Below are positions 1 to 7,243 of a DNA stretch of 64,000 nt, in pieces. Source of the DNA: an uncultured Selenomonadaceae bacterium (GTDB taxonomy: Bacteria; Bacillota; Negativicutes; Selenomonadales; Selenomonadaceae). Positions within the stretch are counted from its first letter, which is position 1, and each line of letters starts with the position of its first letter. Under the pieces are notes generated by a model. The model made no database searches, was not told the origin of the DNA, and worked only from the letters and a program-made list of their open reading frames with translations. The stretch is from assembly GCA_905234195.1 (NCBI GenBank), contig CAJOFR010000001.1:163057-227056 (forward strand), given 5' to 3'. A program made the translations under genes and the position numbers.

Positions 1-31
1 ACAGCATACAAAATAATTTGGAGGTCATTGA

Positions 32-733
32 ATGAATATCGATATAAGCAAAATTAAATTCGACGAGCGCGGACTCATTCCCGCGATTATTCAGGAGGAA
101 AGCGGGCAGGTTTTGATGCTTGCCTACATGAACGAAGAGGCACTCAAGAAAACTATCGAGACCGGCTACACGCATTTTTACAGCCGCAGTCGTCAAACTC
201 TTTGGAAGAAGGGCGAAACCAGCGGCAACGTGCAGCAAGTCAAGGAACTCTATTACGATTGTGACGGCGATACACTTTTAATCAAGGTTCATCAAACGGG
301 CGTGGCTTGTCACACGGGAACTTATTCTTGTTTCAGTGGGCGGCGACTTGACGAAAATGACAAGCTCCCCGCCGTCGTCGACCAACCCCCGCAGGATAAT
401 CTTGCCGTCGTCCTCTACGAACTCTACGCCGTGATTAAAGACCGTCAGCGTCACCCCGTCGAAGGCTCCTACACAAATTATCTTTTCGGCGCGGGGCAAG
501 ATAAGATTCTGAAAAAAGTCGGTGAAGAGGCAGTCGAAACTATTATCGCCTCGAAAAACGGCGAGGAGTCAGAAATTTTGTACGAGATGGGCGACCTTTG
601 GTATCACTGTCTCGTTTTGCTTGCTTATCACGGAATCAAGCCCGAAGATCTTTTCGGCGAGCTTATGAATCGTCGTAAAGGCGGCAACTATCACAAGTTC
701 ACCGGCAAGAGCGGCAACCGTCCGCAGGATTGA
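32..733 (+). CDS. hisIE: Bifunctional phosphoribosyl-AMP cyclohydrolase / phosphoribosyl-ATP pyrophosphatase (HisIE)
   Basis: Catalyses steps 2 and 3 of histidine biosynthesis in the cytoplasm. The N-terminal HisI domain (about residues 1-115) shows the metal-binding region with D76-C77-D78, H87, C93-H94 and C100. The C-terminal HisE domain (about 120-215) carries the helical acidic signature [13 protein letters not shown] followed by [11 protein letters not shown]. At 233 residues it has the usual length of the fused enzyme. The ATG is preceded by GGAGG at a normal distance. Since it opens the window, upstream his genes may lie outside; hisD is 52 kb away, so the his genes are at least partly dispersed. 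The next gene starts 1 base after its stop. Confidence 0.97.
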   Translation: MNIDISKIKFDERGLIPAIIQEESGQVLMLAYMNEEALKKTIETGYTHFYSRSRQTLWKKGETSGNVQQVKELYYDCDGDTLLIKVHQTGVACHTGTYSCFSGRRLDENDKLPAVVDQPPQDNLAVVLYELYAVIKDRQRHPVEGSYTNYLFGAGQDKILKKVGEEAVETIIASKNGEESEILYEMGDLWYHCLVLLAYHGIKPEDLFGELMNRRKGGNYHKFTGKSGNRPQD

Positions 734-734
734 C

Positions 735-1628
735 ATGAAAAAGTTTTGGCTGATACTTGTTTTGATTTTGGCGGCGATAACTTCAAGTTGCGGATTGTTT
801 GACGAAGAGGAAGAGACGCCCGAAGAAGAGCCCGAAGAAAATATCGAAGTCTCCGCGCCCGAAAATATTATCCAGGAAAATCTCGAAAAGGAGCGGCAAA
901 TTTTCGCGCAGAAGATCCAAGAAATTGCGGACGGCCCCACGATTTTGGCGTTGAATTATCATCAAGTCGTTGATACCTTCACTTCGCTAGCGATACCCCC
1001 GTACACTTTCGATACGCAAATGGATTATCTCACGTCGCACGGATATGTTTCGATAACCCCCGAAGAACTTACCGCCGGTCTCAACGGCGAACTGCAACTG
1101 CCTGAAAAGCCCGTGCTGATAACTTTTGACGACGGTTACGTTGATAACTACACGAATGCTTTTCCGATTTTGAAACGCTACGGCATGCGCGCAACTATTT
1201 TCGTCGTGCCGGCTTTCGTCGGGAAGAGGGACGGCTACTTGACGTGGGATCAGCTGCGTGAAATGGAGCAGGGCGGCATTACAATTCAATCGCACACGCT
1301 GAATCACCGCAAGCTTGAGGAATTGCCTGACGACGAAATTCGTAGCGAACTTTTAAATTCAAAACTCGTGCTTGAAGAACAGCTCGGACACCCCGTCGAA
1401 TATCTTGCTTACCCCACCGGAACTTACAACCTGCATATCGCCGAAATTGCAAAGGACGTCGGCTACAAGGGCGCGTACACGATTAAATACGGTAGCATTG
1501 ATTTGGGGAGCAACCTTTTCGCACTTGAGCGCGTCCCGATTTTTCAGACGGAAAAGACCATGAAAGATTTTTACGAGAGAATTGCTTACCGGCAGAGTTT
1601 TGAAGAGTTCGGTTGGCGAAAAAATTAG
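735..1628 (+). CDS. Polysaccharide deacetylase family lipoprotein
   Basis: NodB-type deacetylase, probably removing acetyl or similar groups from an extracytoplasmic glycan. A 19-residue signal peptide ends in the lipobox SSC (C19), followed by a very acidic linker (about residues 23-38), so it should be a membrane-anchored lipoprotein. NodB motifs are visible: TFDDGY (D132, D133), the metal-binding SHTLNH (H187, H191), and YPTG near 226-229. The substrate cannot be told from sequence; peptidoglycan or exopolysaccharide are both possible. Translation is probably coupled to hisIE, whose stop is 1 base upstream. It ends in a hairpin terminator. Confidence 0.9.
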   Translation: MKKFWLILVLILAAITSSCGLFDEEEETPEEEPEENIEVSAPENIIQENLEKERQIFAQKIQEIADGPTILALNYHQVVDTFTSLAIPPYTFDTQMDYLTSHGYVSITPEELTAGLNGELQLPEKPVLITFDDGYVDNYTNAFPILKRYGMRATIFVVPAFVGKRDGYLTWDQLREMEQGGITIQSHTLNHRKLEELPDDEIRSELLNSKLVLEEQLGHPVEYLAYPTGTYNLHIAEIAKDVGYKGAYTIKYGSIDLGSNLFALERVPIFQTEKTMKDFYERIAYRQSFEEFGWRKN

Positions 1629-1633
1629 ACAAT

Positions 1634-1680
1634 AAAAAAACGCGGCGACCTTCCGAAATTTATCGCCGCTTATTTTTTTT
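1634..1680. terminator. Bidirectional intrinsic terminator
   Basis: Perfect 7-bp stem GCGGCGA (1642-1648) / TCGCCGC (1663-1669), flanked by A7 on one side and a T-rich run on the other. It therefore can end both the deacetylase gene (+) and the DUF362 gene (-), which converge here. Confidence 0.85.
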
Positions 1681-1691
1681 GTCAGATCAAA

Positions 1692-2702
1692 TTAAAATTT
1701 ATCGGGCACCCATTTCCCGCTGATACCTTTGACAGCTTCCGCCGCAGAAATTTCCGCGTCGCCGTTGTCAATATCAATCAGCGTGTAAAGGTCGTTGCCC
1801 ATACCCATTTCCTTCATGTACGTGAGCTGGCGCAATCCGTGACGGGTCTCAATGCGCTCGATTAAGTCGTGGTGACTTTCTTCCGGCAATGCGTAAACCA
1901 AATCAACGCAAGCTTGATCTACGGCAAGAATGTCCAACGAGGCAAGTATACCCACGTCCGGAGTAACGACAGGTTGCGCGGCAGTGCCTTCGCAATCGCA
2001 GGAGACGCTCATATTTCTCATAACGTTTATGTACGAAATTTTTTTCGCGAAATGGGAAATAGTCGCCTGCGTGGATTCGGTTATACGCTCCATTAATTCT
2101 TCCTTGTCAATATCCCACATGTTCGGCTGATTGGGCGTCGTGTGAATCATTTTTTTGCCGATACGTCCGTCCGCGCAACCGATACCGATATTTTTATTGG
2201 AGCCGCCGAAACCGCCCATCATGTGTCCTTTAAAATGCGTCAACGCCAAAAAAGAATCGTAGTCAAGCATATTTTTCCCGACGGACATTTCTTTAAACCA
2301 CTTGCCGTTCGGGACAGGCAACATGACAGTTTCTTTGTCGTCAGTAATATCGACGGGCGCAAAAGTCCAGCCGTTCACTTCCAAAGTTTTGCGGTGCCTT
2401 TCCGTCGTGTAGCGGTCGCCGTCGTAATAAGTGTTCGTCTCGATAATTTTCGCGTCGGGGATGCGCGCAGTAAACAACTCTTTAACCCAACTGCGCGGAA
2501 TAATATTCGGTCCGTGCTGTTCGCCGGTGTGGAGTTTGACGGCAATTTTTCCGCCGAGCACTTCTTTGACGCGGTCGAAAATTTTTACCAGACCTGCGGG
2601 ATTTAATTCGCGCGTGAAGTAAACGATAGACTTGTTACCTTCGCGCTTGTCGTAAGGAATATATTTTTCGCCGCCGGTACCCGCAATAATTTTTTCAGCC
2701 AT
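1692..2702 (-). CDS. DUF362 domain-containing protein
   Basis: A 336-residue protein of the DUF362 family, recognised by the central segment with HFKGHMMGGFGGSNKN and GIGCADGRIGKK. Family members are often associated with iron-sulfur proteins, but no C-terminal ferredoxin domain (paired CxxCxxC motifs) is present here; the cysteines seen are in IGCADG and SVSCDCEG. No signal peptide is evident, so it is probably cytoplasmic. The ATG start has a GAGGAG site about 8 bases upstream. It follows the flavodoxin gene by 15 bases and is probably cotranscribed with it, so a redox role is possible but is inference. Biochemical function is unknown. Confidence 0.85.
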   Translation of the reverse strand: MAEKIIAGTGGEKYIPYDKREGNKSIVYFTRELNPAGLVKIFDRVKEVLGGKIAVKLHTGEQHGPNIIPRSWVKELFTARIPDAKIIETNTYYDGDRYTTERHRKTLEVNGWTFAPVDITDDKETVMLPVPNGKWFKEMSVGKNMLDYDSFLALTHFKGHMMGGFGGSNKNIGIGCADGRIGKKMIHTTPNQPNMWDIDKEELMERITESTQATISHFAKKISYINVMRNMSVSCDCEGTAAQPVVTPDVGILASLDILAVDQACVDLVYALPEESHHDLIERIETRHGLRQLTYMKEMGMGNDLYTLIDIDNGDAEISAAEAVKGISGKWVPDKF

Positions 2703-2717
2703 TTTAAAAATCTCCTC

Positions 2718-3197
2718 TTACAAATTTAAACTCTCTACCCAATTTTTCAGCTCGTCCGCCGATTGACGACCGTTCAAAAGTTTTCCTTCGACAATCTTCG
2801 CGTTCGGAGCACTGCCTTTCAATTCGTTGACGGTATTCCCAAAACCACTGCCGCCGCTCGTCGCGAAAAGGACGATCGTTTTTCCGGAAAAGTCGTAGCT
2901 TTCCAGGAAGGCGTTAATAATGTGCGGAGCCACGTACCACCAAATGGGGAAGCCCACAAAAATTACGTCGTAGTCAGAAATTTTCGCGTCCTTGTCGGCA
3001 AGAGCCGGACGGGAATTTTTGTCGGACATCTCGACGGAACTGCGCGAATTTCTGTCGTTCCAATTTAAATCTTTTCCGGTGTAGGGCGTCGCGGGTTTAA
3101 TCTCGTAAATATCCGCGCCCGCCGCCTGCGCCAAATTTTGTGCGGTTTTACGAGTCCTGCCGCTCGCCGAAAAATACGCAACCAGTTTTTTGCTCAC
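2718..3197 (-). CDS. Flavodoxin-family protein
   Basis: A 159-residue flavodoxin-like FMN protein. The N-terminal phosphate-binding loop reads FSASGRTRKTA just after the first beta strand, and the FMN-contact region GFPIWWYVAPHIINAF and the later LFATSGGSGFGNT fit the family of NAD(P)H-dependent or electron-carrier flavodoxins. The start is GTG at 3195-3197 behind GGAGGT. A promoter with TTGCCA and TATAAT boxes lies upstream. It is the first gene of a likely two-gene unit with DUF362. Confidence 0.9.
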   Translation of the reverse strand: MSKKLVAYFSASGRTRKTAQNLAQAAGADIYEIKPATPYTGKDLNWNDRNSRSSVEMSDKNSRPALADKDAKISDYDVIFVGFPIWWYVAPHIINAFLESYDFSGKTIVLFATSGGSGFGNTVNELKGSAPNAKIVEGKLLNGRQSADELKNWVESLNL

Positions 3198-3228
3198 AAG
3201 CTTACCTCCAAAAAATTTTCTTGCCGCA

Positions 3229-3258
3229 ATTATAACACAGTGTCAGAAAAAATGGCAA
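3229..3258 (-). promoter_or_regulatory. Sigma-A-type promoter for the flavodoxin gene
   Basis: On the minus strand TTGCCA (3258-3253), 18-base spacer, TATAAT (3234-3229), about 30 bases upstream of the GTG start of the flavodoxin gene. Confidence 0.75.
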
Positions 3259-3275
3259 GCGCGTTGCGTACCATT

Positions 3276-3833
3276 TTAAATTTCTTCGGCGAATTTTTTT
3301 ATATTGACGGCAAGCCCCGCCACCGCCAGAAAAACTTTTTCGGATTCAGCGGCAAGCATCTGGTTCGCCAGCCCGGACAAGTCACGAAAAATCCGGGCAA
3401 GTTTATTTTCGGGGACAATCCCGCCGCCGACTTCATTCGACACAAAAATTATCGTCGCGCCGGAATTTTTCGCCGCGTCAATCAGCCGCCCGATCAAAAT
3501 TTTAAAATTGGAATAAATTTTTTCTTCGTCGTCGAGATTTTGCGCGCAGATAAAGTTGCTCAAATAAATCGTCACGCAATCGAAAAGAATCGCGTCAAAA
3601 TTTTCAGCCGCCGTCGAAATAATTTTATCGGCGTCGAAAGGAGCCTCGTACGTCGTCCAATTATTTCCGCGCCGCATTTTGTGGAGCTTGACGCGAAAAT
3701 TCATCTCCTCGTCAAAAATCTGCGCGGTCGCCACGTAAGCCGCCCTGCCCCCGCCGATTTTCAGCGCGAGTTTTTCGGCGAAAGAACTTTTCCCGCTGCG
3801 CGCGCCGCCCGTCACCAAAATTATCTTGCCCAA
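3276..3833 (-). CDS. cobU: Adenosylcobinamide kinase / adenosylcobinamide-phosphate guanylyltransferase (CobU)
   Basis: Bifunctional enzyme of cobalamin nucleotide-loop assembly: phosphorylates adenosylcobinamide and then attaches GMP. The 185-residue protein begins with the P-loop TGGARSGKSSFAE and ends with the family signature VSNEVGGGIVPENKLAR...RDLSGLANQ. The start is TTG with GGAG 9 bases upstream, overlapping the end of gmhB. No other cobalamin gene is nearby, so the remainder of the pathway must lie elsewhere or the cell salvages cobinamide. Confidence 0.93.
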   Translation of the reverse strand: MGKIILVTGGARSGKSSFAEKLALKIGGGRAAYVATAQIFDEEMNFRVKLHKMRRGNNWTTYEAPFDADKIISTAAENFDAILFDCVTIYLSNFICAQNLDDEEKIYSNFKILIGRLIDAAKNSGATIIFVSNEVGGGIVPENKLARIFRDLSGLANQMLAAESEKVFLAVAGLAVNIKKFAEEI

Positions 3834-3836
3834 AAT

Positions 3837-4343
3837 TTATTTCTCCAAAATTTTTTTCACCAAGTCAAACAAATTTCCCTTGCCGTCGAACAAAAAACTT
3901 TCGCGGCAGCCCGCGTTAATCCCGCATTCAATATCGCGTTGCCTGTCGCCAATCATGAAAGAATTTTTCACGTCGATATTAAAATCTCTGCAAGCTTGCA
4001 GAATCATTCCGGGCGCGGGCTTGCGGCAATCGCAAATTGTGTTGTAAGGCGGGACGATGCCTTTCGGATGATGCGGGCAATAATAAAAGGCGTCGATATA
4101 CGCGCCAATTTTTTTAAGTTCGTCATTCATGAAGTTGTGGAGAATTTTTACGTCGTCTTCGGTGAAAAATCCGCGAGCAACCCCGCTTTGATTAGTTATG
4201 ACGATCGCCGGACAACCTTTGTCGTTGCAGAGTTTAATTGCTTCGCGCGCGCCGTCTACCCAAGAAAATGTTTCGACTTCGTAGAGATAATCGACGTCGA
4301 CGTTTAAAACTCCGTCACGGTCAAAAAAAATCGCCCTGTTCAA
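3837..4343 (-). CDS. gmhB: D-glycero-D-manno-heptose 1,7-bisphosphate 7-phosphatase (GmhB-type HAD phosphatase)
   Basis: HAD-IIIA phosphatase that dephosphorylates heptose bisphosphate, the precursor step of ADP-heptose for LPS core or S-layer glycans. The catalytic motif FFDRDGVLNVD lies at the N terminus, with ITNQSGVARG as motif 2 and the zinc site CPHHPKG...CDCRKPAPG, which separates GmhB from ordinary HAD enzymes. Length 168 fits. The TTG start follows GGAGG. It is compatible with an outer-membrane organism. A related HisB-type phosphatase is the main alternative. Confidence 0.87.
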   Translation of the reverse strand: MNRAIFFDRDGVLNVDVDYLYEVETFSWVDGAREAIKLCNDKGCPAIVITNQSGVARGFFTEDDVKILHNFMNDELKKIGAYIDAFYYCPHHPKGIVPPYNTICDCRKPAPGMILQACRDFNIDVKNSFMIGDRQRDIECGINAGCRESFLFDGKGNLFDLVKKILEK

Positions 4344-4373
4344 AATAAAAATCCTCCGGAAAAAATTTTTGTT

Positions 4374-4780
4374 GACAGGCAGCCGATAAGCCGGATTCTG
4401 TTTACGGCAATCATTTATCTGGTTTGAACGTTACCGCCCAAATCTAGCAACTTACCCGAAAGGTCAGCGAGCAACCTCAACCCTTTCCTATTTAGTCTTG
4501 CACCGCGTGAGGTTTATCAGGCCTGCCGATTGCTCGACAGCCGGTAGGCTCTTACCCTGCCTTTTCACCCTTCCCCTTCTAGTGGCTAGAGATTAGGGAG
4601 CAGGGGCTAGAGAAAACTAATCCCTAACTGCTAATCCCTAACCACTAGAAAGGAGGTTTGCTTTTCTGTGACACTATCTTGCGGATTACTCCGAGCGGGC
4701 GTTACCCGTCACGCTGCTCTGTGGTGTCCGGACTTTCCTCGAACAAAAAATTTGCCCGCGATTGCCTCGACTACCTGTCA
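4374..4780 (-). ncRNA. rnpB: RNase P RNA, class A, with a variable-helix insertion
   Basis: Catalytic RNA of RNase P, which matures tRNA 5' ends. On the minus strand the 5' region holds the universally conserved GAGGAAAGTCCGGAC (complement at about 4727-4743), and the 3' region holds CCGGCTTATCGG. The two ends are complementary (GACAGGT near 4779 and GCCTGTC near 4374), forming P1. A 70-base palindromic heptad-repeat element (4579-4648) sits in the middle at a place consistent with the variable P12 arm. A strong promoter lies just upstream. Ends are judged by eye and may be off by a few bases. Confidence 0.95.
4579..4648 (-). repeat. Heptad-repeat hairpin inside rnpB
   Basis: Read on the minus strand the left arm is CTA then the heptads GTGGTTA, GGGATTA, GCAGTTA, GGGATTA, then a short T-rich loop. 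The right arm is its imperfect complement, also in 7-base steps (TAGCCCC, TGCTCCC, TAATCTC, TAGCCAC). The terminal CTAGTGG/CCACTAG pair is perfect and the helix continues into flanking CCTT/AAAGG. It belongs to the dispersed heptad family also seen at 34945, 36378, 42312, 49444, 53906 and 57122. Confidence 0.85.
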
Positions 4781-4788
4781 ACGGCGAA

Positions 4789-4817
4789 ATTTTATCACCT
4801 TAGAAAATTTTTGTCAA
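4789..4817 (-). promoter_or_regulatory. Promoter of rnpB
   Basis: Consensus TTGACA (4817-4812), 17-base spacer and TAAAAT (4794-4789) on the minus strand, placing the transcription start at about 4781, exactly at the P1 5' arm of RNase P RNA. Confidence 0.88.
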
Positions 4818-4828
4818 AAAGTAATTTA

Positions 4829-6073
4829 TCAGGCGTGCGGAACTAAATCTGAAGCTTTTAATTTTCCCTGCGCGGCGCGTTGAGAAAATTCAGCCGTCGC
4901 CGTGAAAAGTACATCGCTGGAAGAATTTAACGCCGTCTCGCACGAATCCTGCAACACGCCGATTATAAATCCGACGCCGACGACTTGCATGGAAATATCG
5001 CTGGAAATTCCGAAACTCGAACAGGCAACCGGTATCAGGAGCAACGAGCCGCCCGCGACGCCCGACGCTCCGCACGCGCCAACAGTCGCGATTATGCAGA
5101 GCAAAAGAGCGGTCGGCATATCGACGTTAATTCCCAGCGTGTGTGCCGTCGCCAAACTCAAGACCGCGATTGTTATCGACGCGCCCGCCATGTTTATTGT
5201 TGCGCCGAGCGGGATTGATACCGAGTAGAGATTTTCAGTGAGTCCCAATCTTTTGCAGAGCCCCATGTTCACCGGGATATTTGCCGCCGAACTGCGCGTG
5301 AAAAATGCGTACAGCCCGCTTTCGCGCAACGTCGTCAAAACCAGCGGGTAGGGATTCATTCTAAGTTTAAACCAGACAATCAGCGGATTCATTATCAGAG
5401 CCACGCTGAAGAACGCGCCCAACAAAACCGCCAAAAGTTTTGCGTAACCTAAGAGCGCGGAAATTCCACTCGTGCCTATCGCGTCGGCAACCAAGCCCAT
5501 GATTCCGAACGGCGCGAAACGAATGACCCATTGCACGACTTGAGTGACTGCCTTCGCCAAATCTTCGAGCACTTTGTGAGTTTCGTCGCCCGCTTTTCTC
5601 AACGCAAGCCCGACGATTACGCCCCAAGCCAATATCCCGATATAATTTGCGTTCGTCAGCGCGTGTATCGGGTTGTCGACGACGTTCATTATCACGTTTT
5701 GCAAAACTTCTATGATTCCCGAAGGCGGCGTGATTTCAGAGCCGGCAGTCTGCAAATTTAATCTTGTCGGAAATAAAAACGAGGCAGACACCGCCACCAA
5801 CGACGCGCAAAAAGTTCCGATAACGTACAATTGAATTATCGGTTTCATCGTCGAACTTGATTCCGAGCGTTGCGAAAGTGCGTTCATTACCAAAACGAAA
5901 ACCAAAATCGGCGCGACACTCTTCAGCGCGCTGACGAACAACTTGCCGAAAACCGCGATGACCGGAATGACAAACGGCACGAACAAAGCTAAAATAATTC
6001 CAACAACAAGACCGACGGCGATTAGCTTAATCAAAGCGGTTTCGCCGTAAATCTTTCCAACCTTTGACAGCAA
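4829..6073 (-). CDS. sstT: Serine/threonine:sodium symporter (SstT)
   Basis: Dicarboxylate/amino acid:cation symporter family membrane protein importing serine and threonine with sodium. The 414-residue sequence has about eight hydrophobic segments and two re-entrant loop signatures: the serine-rich [14 protein letters not shown] and the helical [16 protein letters not shown]. The start is TTG at 6073 with GGGGAGG about 10 bases upstream. A clear promoter lies at 6108-6136. The 3' end is close to the rnpB promoter, so the two minus-strand units are tightly packed. Confidence 0.93.
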   Translation of the reverse strand: MLSKVGKIYGETALIKLIAVGLVVGIILALFVPFVIPVIAVFGKLFVSALKSVAPILVFVLVMNALSQRSESSSTMKPIIQLYVIGTFCASLVAVSASFLFPTRLNLQTAGSEITPPSGIIEVLQNVIMNVVDNPIHALTNANYIGILAWGVIVGLALRKAGDETHKVLEDLAKAVTQVVQWVIRFAPFGIMGLVADAIGTSGISALLGYAKLLAVLLGAFFSVALIMNPLIVWFKLRMNPYPLVLTTLRESGLYAFFTRSSAANIPVNMGLCKRLGLTENLYSVSIPLGATINMAGASITIAVLSLATAHTLGINVDMPTALLLCIIATVGACGASGVAGGSLLLIPVACSSFGISSDISMQVVGVGFIIGVLQDSCETALNSSSDVLFTATAEFSQRAAQGKLKASDLVPHA

Positions 6074-6107
6074 AACAAATTACCTCCCCAAAAATTTTTC
6101 ACGCGAA

Positions 6108-6136
6108 ATTATATCACCAAACGGAATTTCTTGCAA
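6108..6136 (-). promoter_or_regulatory. Promoter of sstT
   Basis: TTGCAA (6136-6131), 17-base spacer, TATAAT (6113-6108) with an upstream TG forming an extended -10, on the minus strand. It is back to back with the promoter of the next plus-strand gene. Confidence 0.85.
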
Positions 6137-6144
6137 AAAATTCA

Positions 6145-6173
6145 TTGACTTTTTTCAAAATTTCGCGTAGCAT
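6145..6173 (+). promoter_or_regulatory. Promoter of the DUF6033-like gene
   Basis: TTGACT (6145-6150), 17-base spacer, TAGCAT (6168-6173), about 47 bases before the ATG at 6220. The -10 is weaker than consensus. Confidence 0.65.
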
Positions 6174-6219
6174 AATAAAAAAGGATTTATTTTTTCGACG
6201 TTCAAAGGAGGGTTTTGTC

Positions 6220-6999
6220 ATGGCAAACGCTATCAATTCAAGTTACAGCATGCTCTACCAGAATTTTAACCAGGTGAGCAAACGTTCGGCGACTTCCGAA
6301 AAAACTGCAACCAACGACACGAAAAATTCCGCCGCGAAGTTCGGCGACAGTGCGAACGTGAGTTTTTCCGGCGAGGCTCTTGCCGCCTTAGCCAATCAGA
6401 AAAATTCTTCGGAAGATATTGGCGCGAACTACTTCGCCGAAGATTCTCAAGAGTCAAAACTTTCGTCGAAGGCTCAAGATTTTCTGAAGAACCTGCGCGA
6501 AAAATATGGTGACTACGATTTTGTTATCTCCGACAATTTTGACGGCAACCAAAGTCTTGTCAGCTCAAAGGGTTATTCGGTCGTCTTCAGCACGGAAGAA
6601 ATTGAGCGCATGGCGAACGACGAAGAGTACGCTAACGAAATGATGAAGAAGGTCGACGACGCCGTCAAGATGACCGACAAAATTTCTGAAAGCGGGCAGC
6701 TCGGCGAAGGCGTCCAGTTTAGTCAGGTGACTGTTGCTTTTGACGATCAGGGCAATACAAAACTTTTCGCGCAGCTCGAAAAAATGTCCGAAGAACAGCG
6801 CGAACGTTTTGAGCAACTCAAAGAAAAGCGCGCCGAAGAGAAAAAGGAGGCCGCCGCCGCTAAAGACGACGAGGAGCCCGAAAAAGAACCCATCGCCGTC
6901 AAGCAAGCGTCCGTTGAGGCCTCTTCTGAAGAGGAACTCCTTGAGAAAATTTTGGGCATCGATTGGAATAATATCGCCGAAGAAAATTTTTACTTTTAA
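6220..6999 (+). CDS. DUF6033-like protein of unknown function
   Basis: A 259-residue soluble protein with no signal peptide or membrane segment. The start is the ATG at 6220, preceded by AAAGGAGGG; an open frame extends upstream to 6064 but has no ribosome-binding site and runs through the promoter. The N-terminal 70 residues are Ser/Asn/Thr-rich and look disordered. A central part containing LREKYGDYDFVISDNF and EEIERMANDEEYANEM resembles, from memory, the DUF6033 family of clostridial proteins. The C-terminal third (about 180-240) is a Glu/Lys-rich likely coiled coil, and an acidic tail follows. Function is unknown; family assignment is tentative. Confidence 0.7.
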   Translation: MANAINSSYSMLYQNFNQVSKRSATSEKTATNDTKNSAAKFGDSANVSFSGEALAALANQKNSSEDIGANYFAEDSQESKLSSKAQDFLKNLREKYGDYDFVISDNFDGNQSLVSSKGYSVVFSTEEIERMANDEEYANEMMKKVDDAVKMTDKISESGQLGEGVQFSQVTVAFDDQGNTKLFAQLEKMSEEQRERFEQLKEKRAEEKKEAAAAKDDEEPEKEPIAVKQASVEASSEEELLEKILGIDWNNIAEENFYF

Positions 7000-7037
7000 G
7001 TTTTCGTTGACAGAGCAAAACTGAAAAGTTTTAATTC

Positions 7038-7099
7038 AAAAGACAAAGGGACAGCCGGTTTTGGAACGCCGACTCCCTCAAAGTTTTAGTTGGTCTTTT
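7038..7099 (+). ncRNA. Possible structured RNA element (unknown type)
   Basis: Nested complementary arms AAAAGAC (7038-7044)/GTCTTTT (7093-7099) and AGGGA (7047-7051)/TCCCT (7074-7078), with a small inner CGG/CCG pair, lie between the DUF6033-like stop and the terminator. The element is not recognised as a known riboswitch. It could be a 3'-UTR structure or small RNA. Confidence 0.4.
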
Positions 7100-7108
7100 A
7101 AGTTTGTC

Positions 7109-7167
7109 GCCGTTTTGCGGCTCGTGATGCGCTTATTTAAAAATCACAAGCTTAGGCGGCTTTTTTT
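7109..7167 (+). terminator. Intrinsic terminator after the DUF6033-like unit
   Basis: Interrupted hairpin GCCG (7109-7112)/CGGC (7157-7160), GCT/AGC and GTGAT (7124-7128)/ATCAC (7143-7147), followed by seven T (7161-7167). Confidence 0.75.
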
Positions 7168-7183
7168 GTTGCGAAAAAATTCA

Positions 7184-7212
7184 TTGACTTTAACGCAAGT
7201 TTGATTTAAGCT
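7184..7212 (+). promoter_or_regulatory. Promoter of the ABC-F-like / BASS unit
   Basis: TTGACT (7184-7189), 17-base spacer, TAAGCT (7207-7212), 31 bases before the ATG at 7244. The -35 context is almost identical to that at 6145, but the -10 is only a partial match. Confidence 0.55.
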
Positions 7213-7243
7213 GATTAAAATTTTTTCAAAGGAAGTTTTTTTT

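Noticed and set aside
3138..4307. A 389-codon open frame on the plus strand
   Set aside because: It runs antisense to cobU and gmhB, which have clear motifs, and is rich in Arg/Phe/Asn as expected from a shadow of AAATTTT-rich genes.
4658..4883. Short plus-strand open frames
   Set aside because: They lie within and beside the RNase P RNA gene on the opposite strand.
7046..7088. Possible leader peptide ending ...GTPTPSKF ahead of the ABC-F-like gene
   Set aside because: No start codon or ribosome-binding site in frame, and it lies upstream of the terminator and promoter of that gene.
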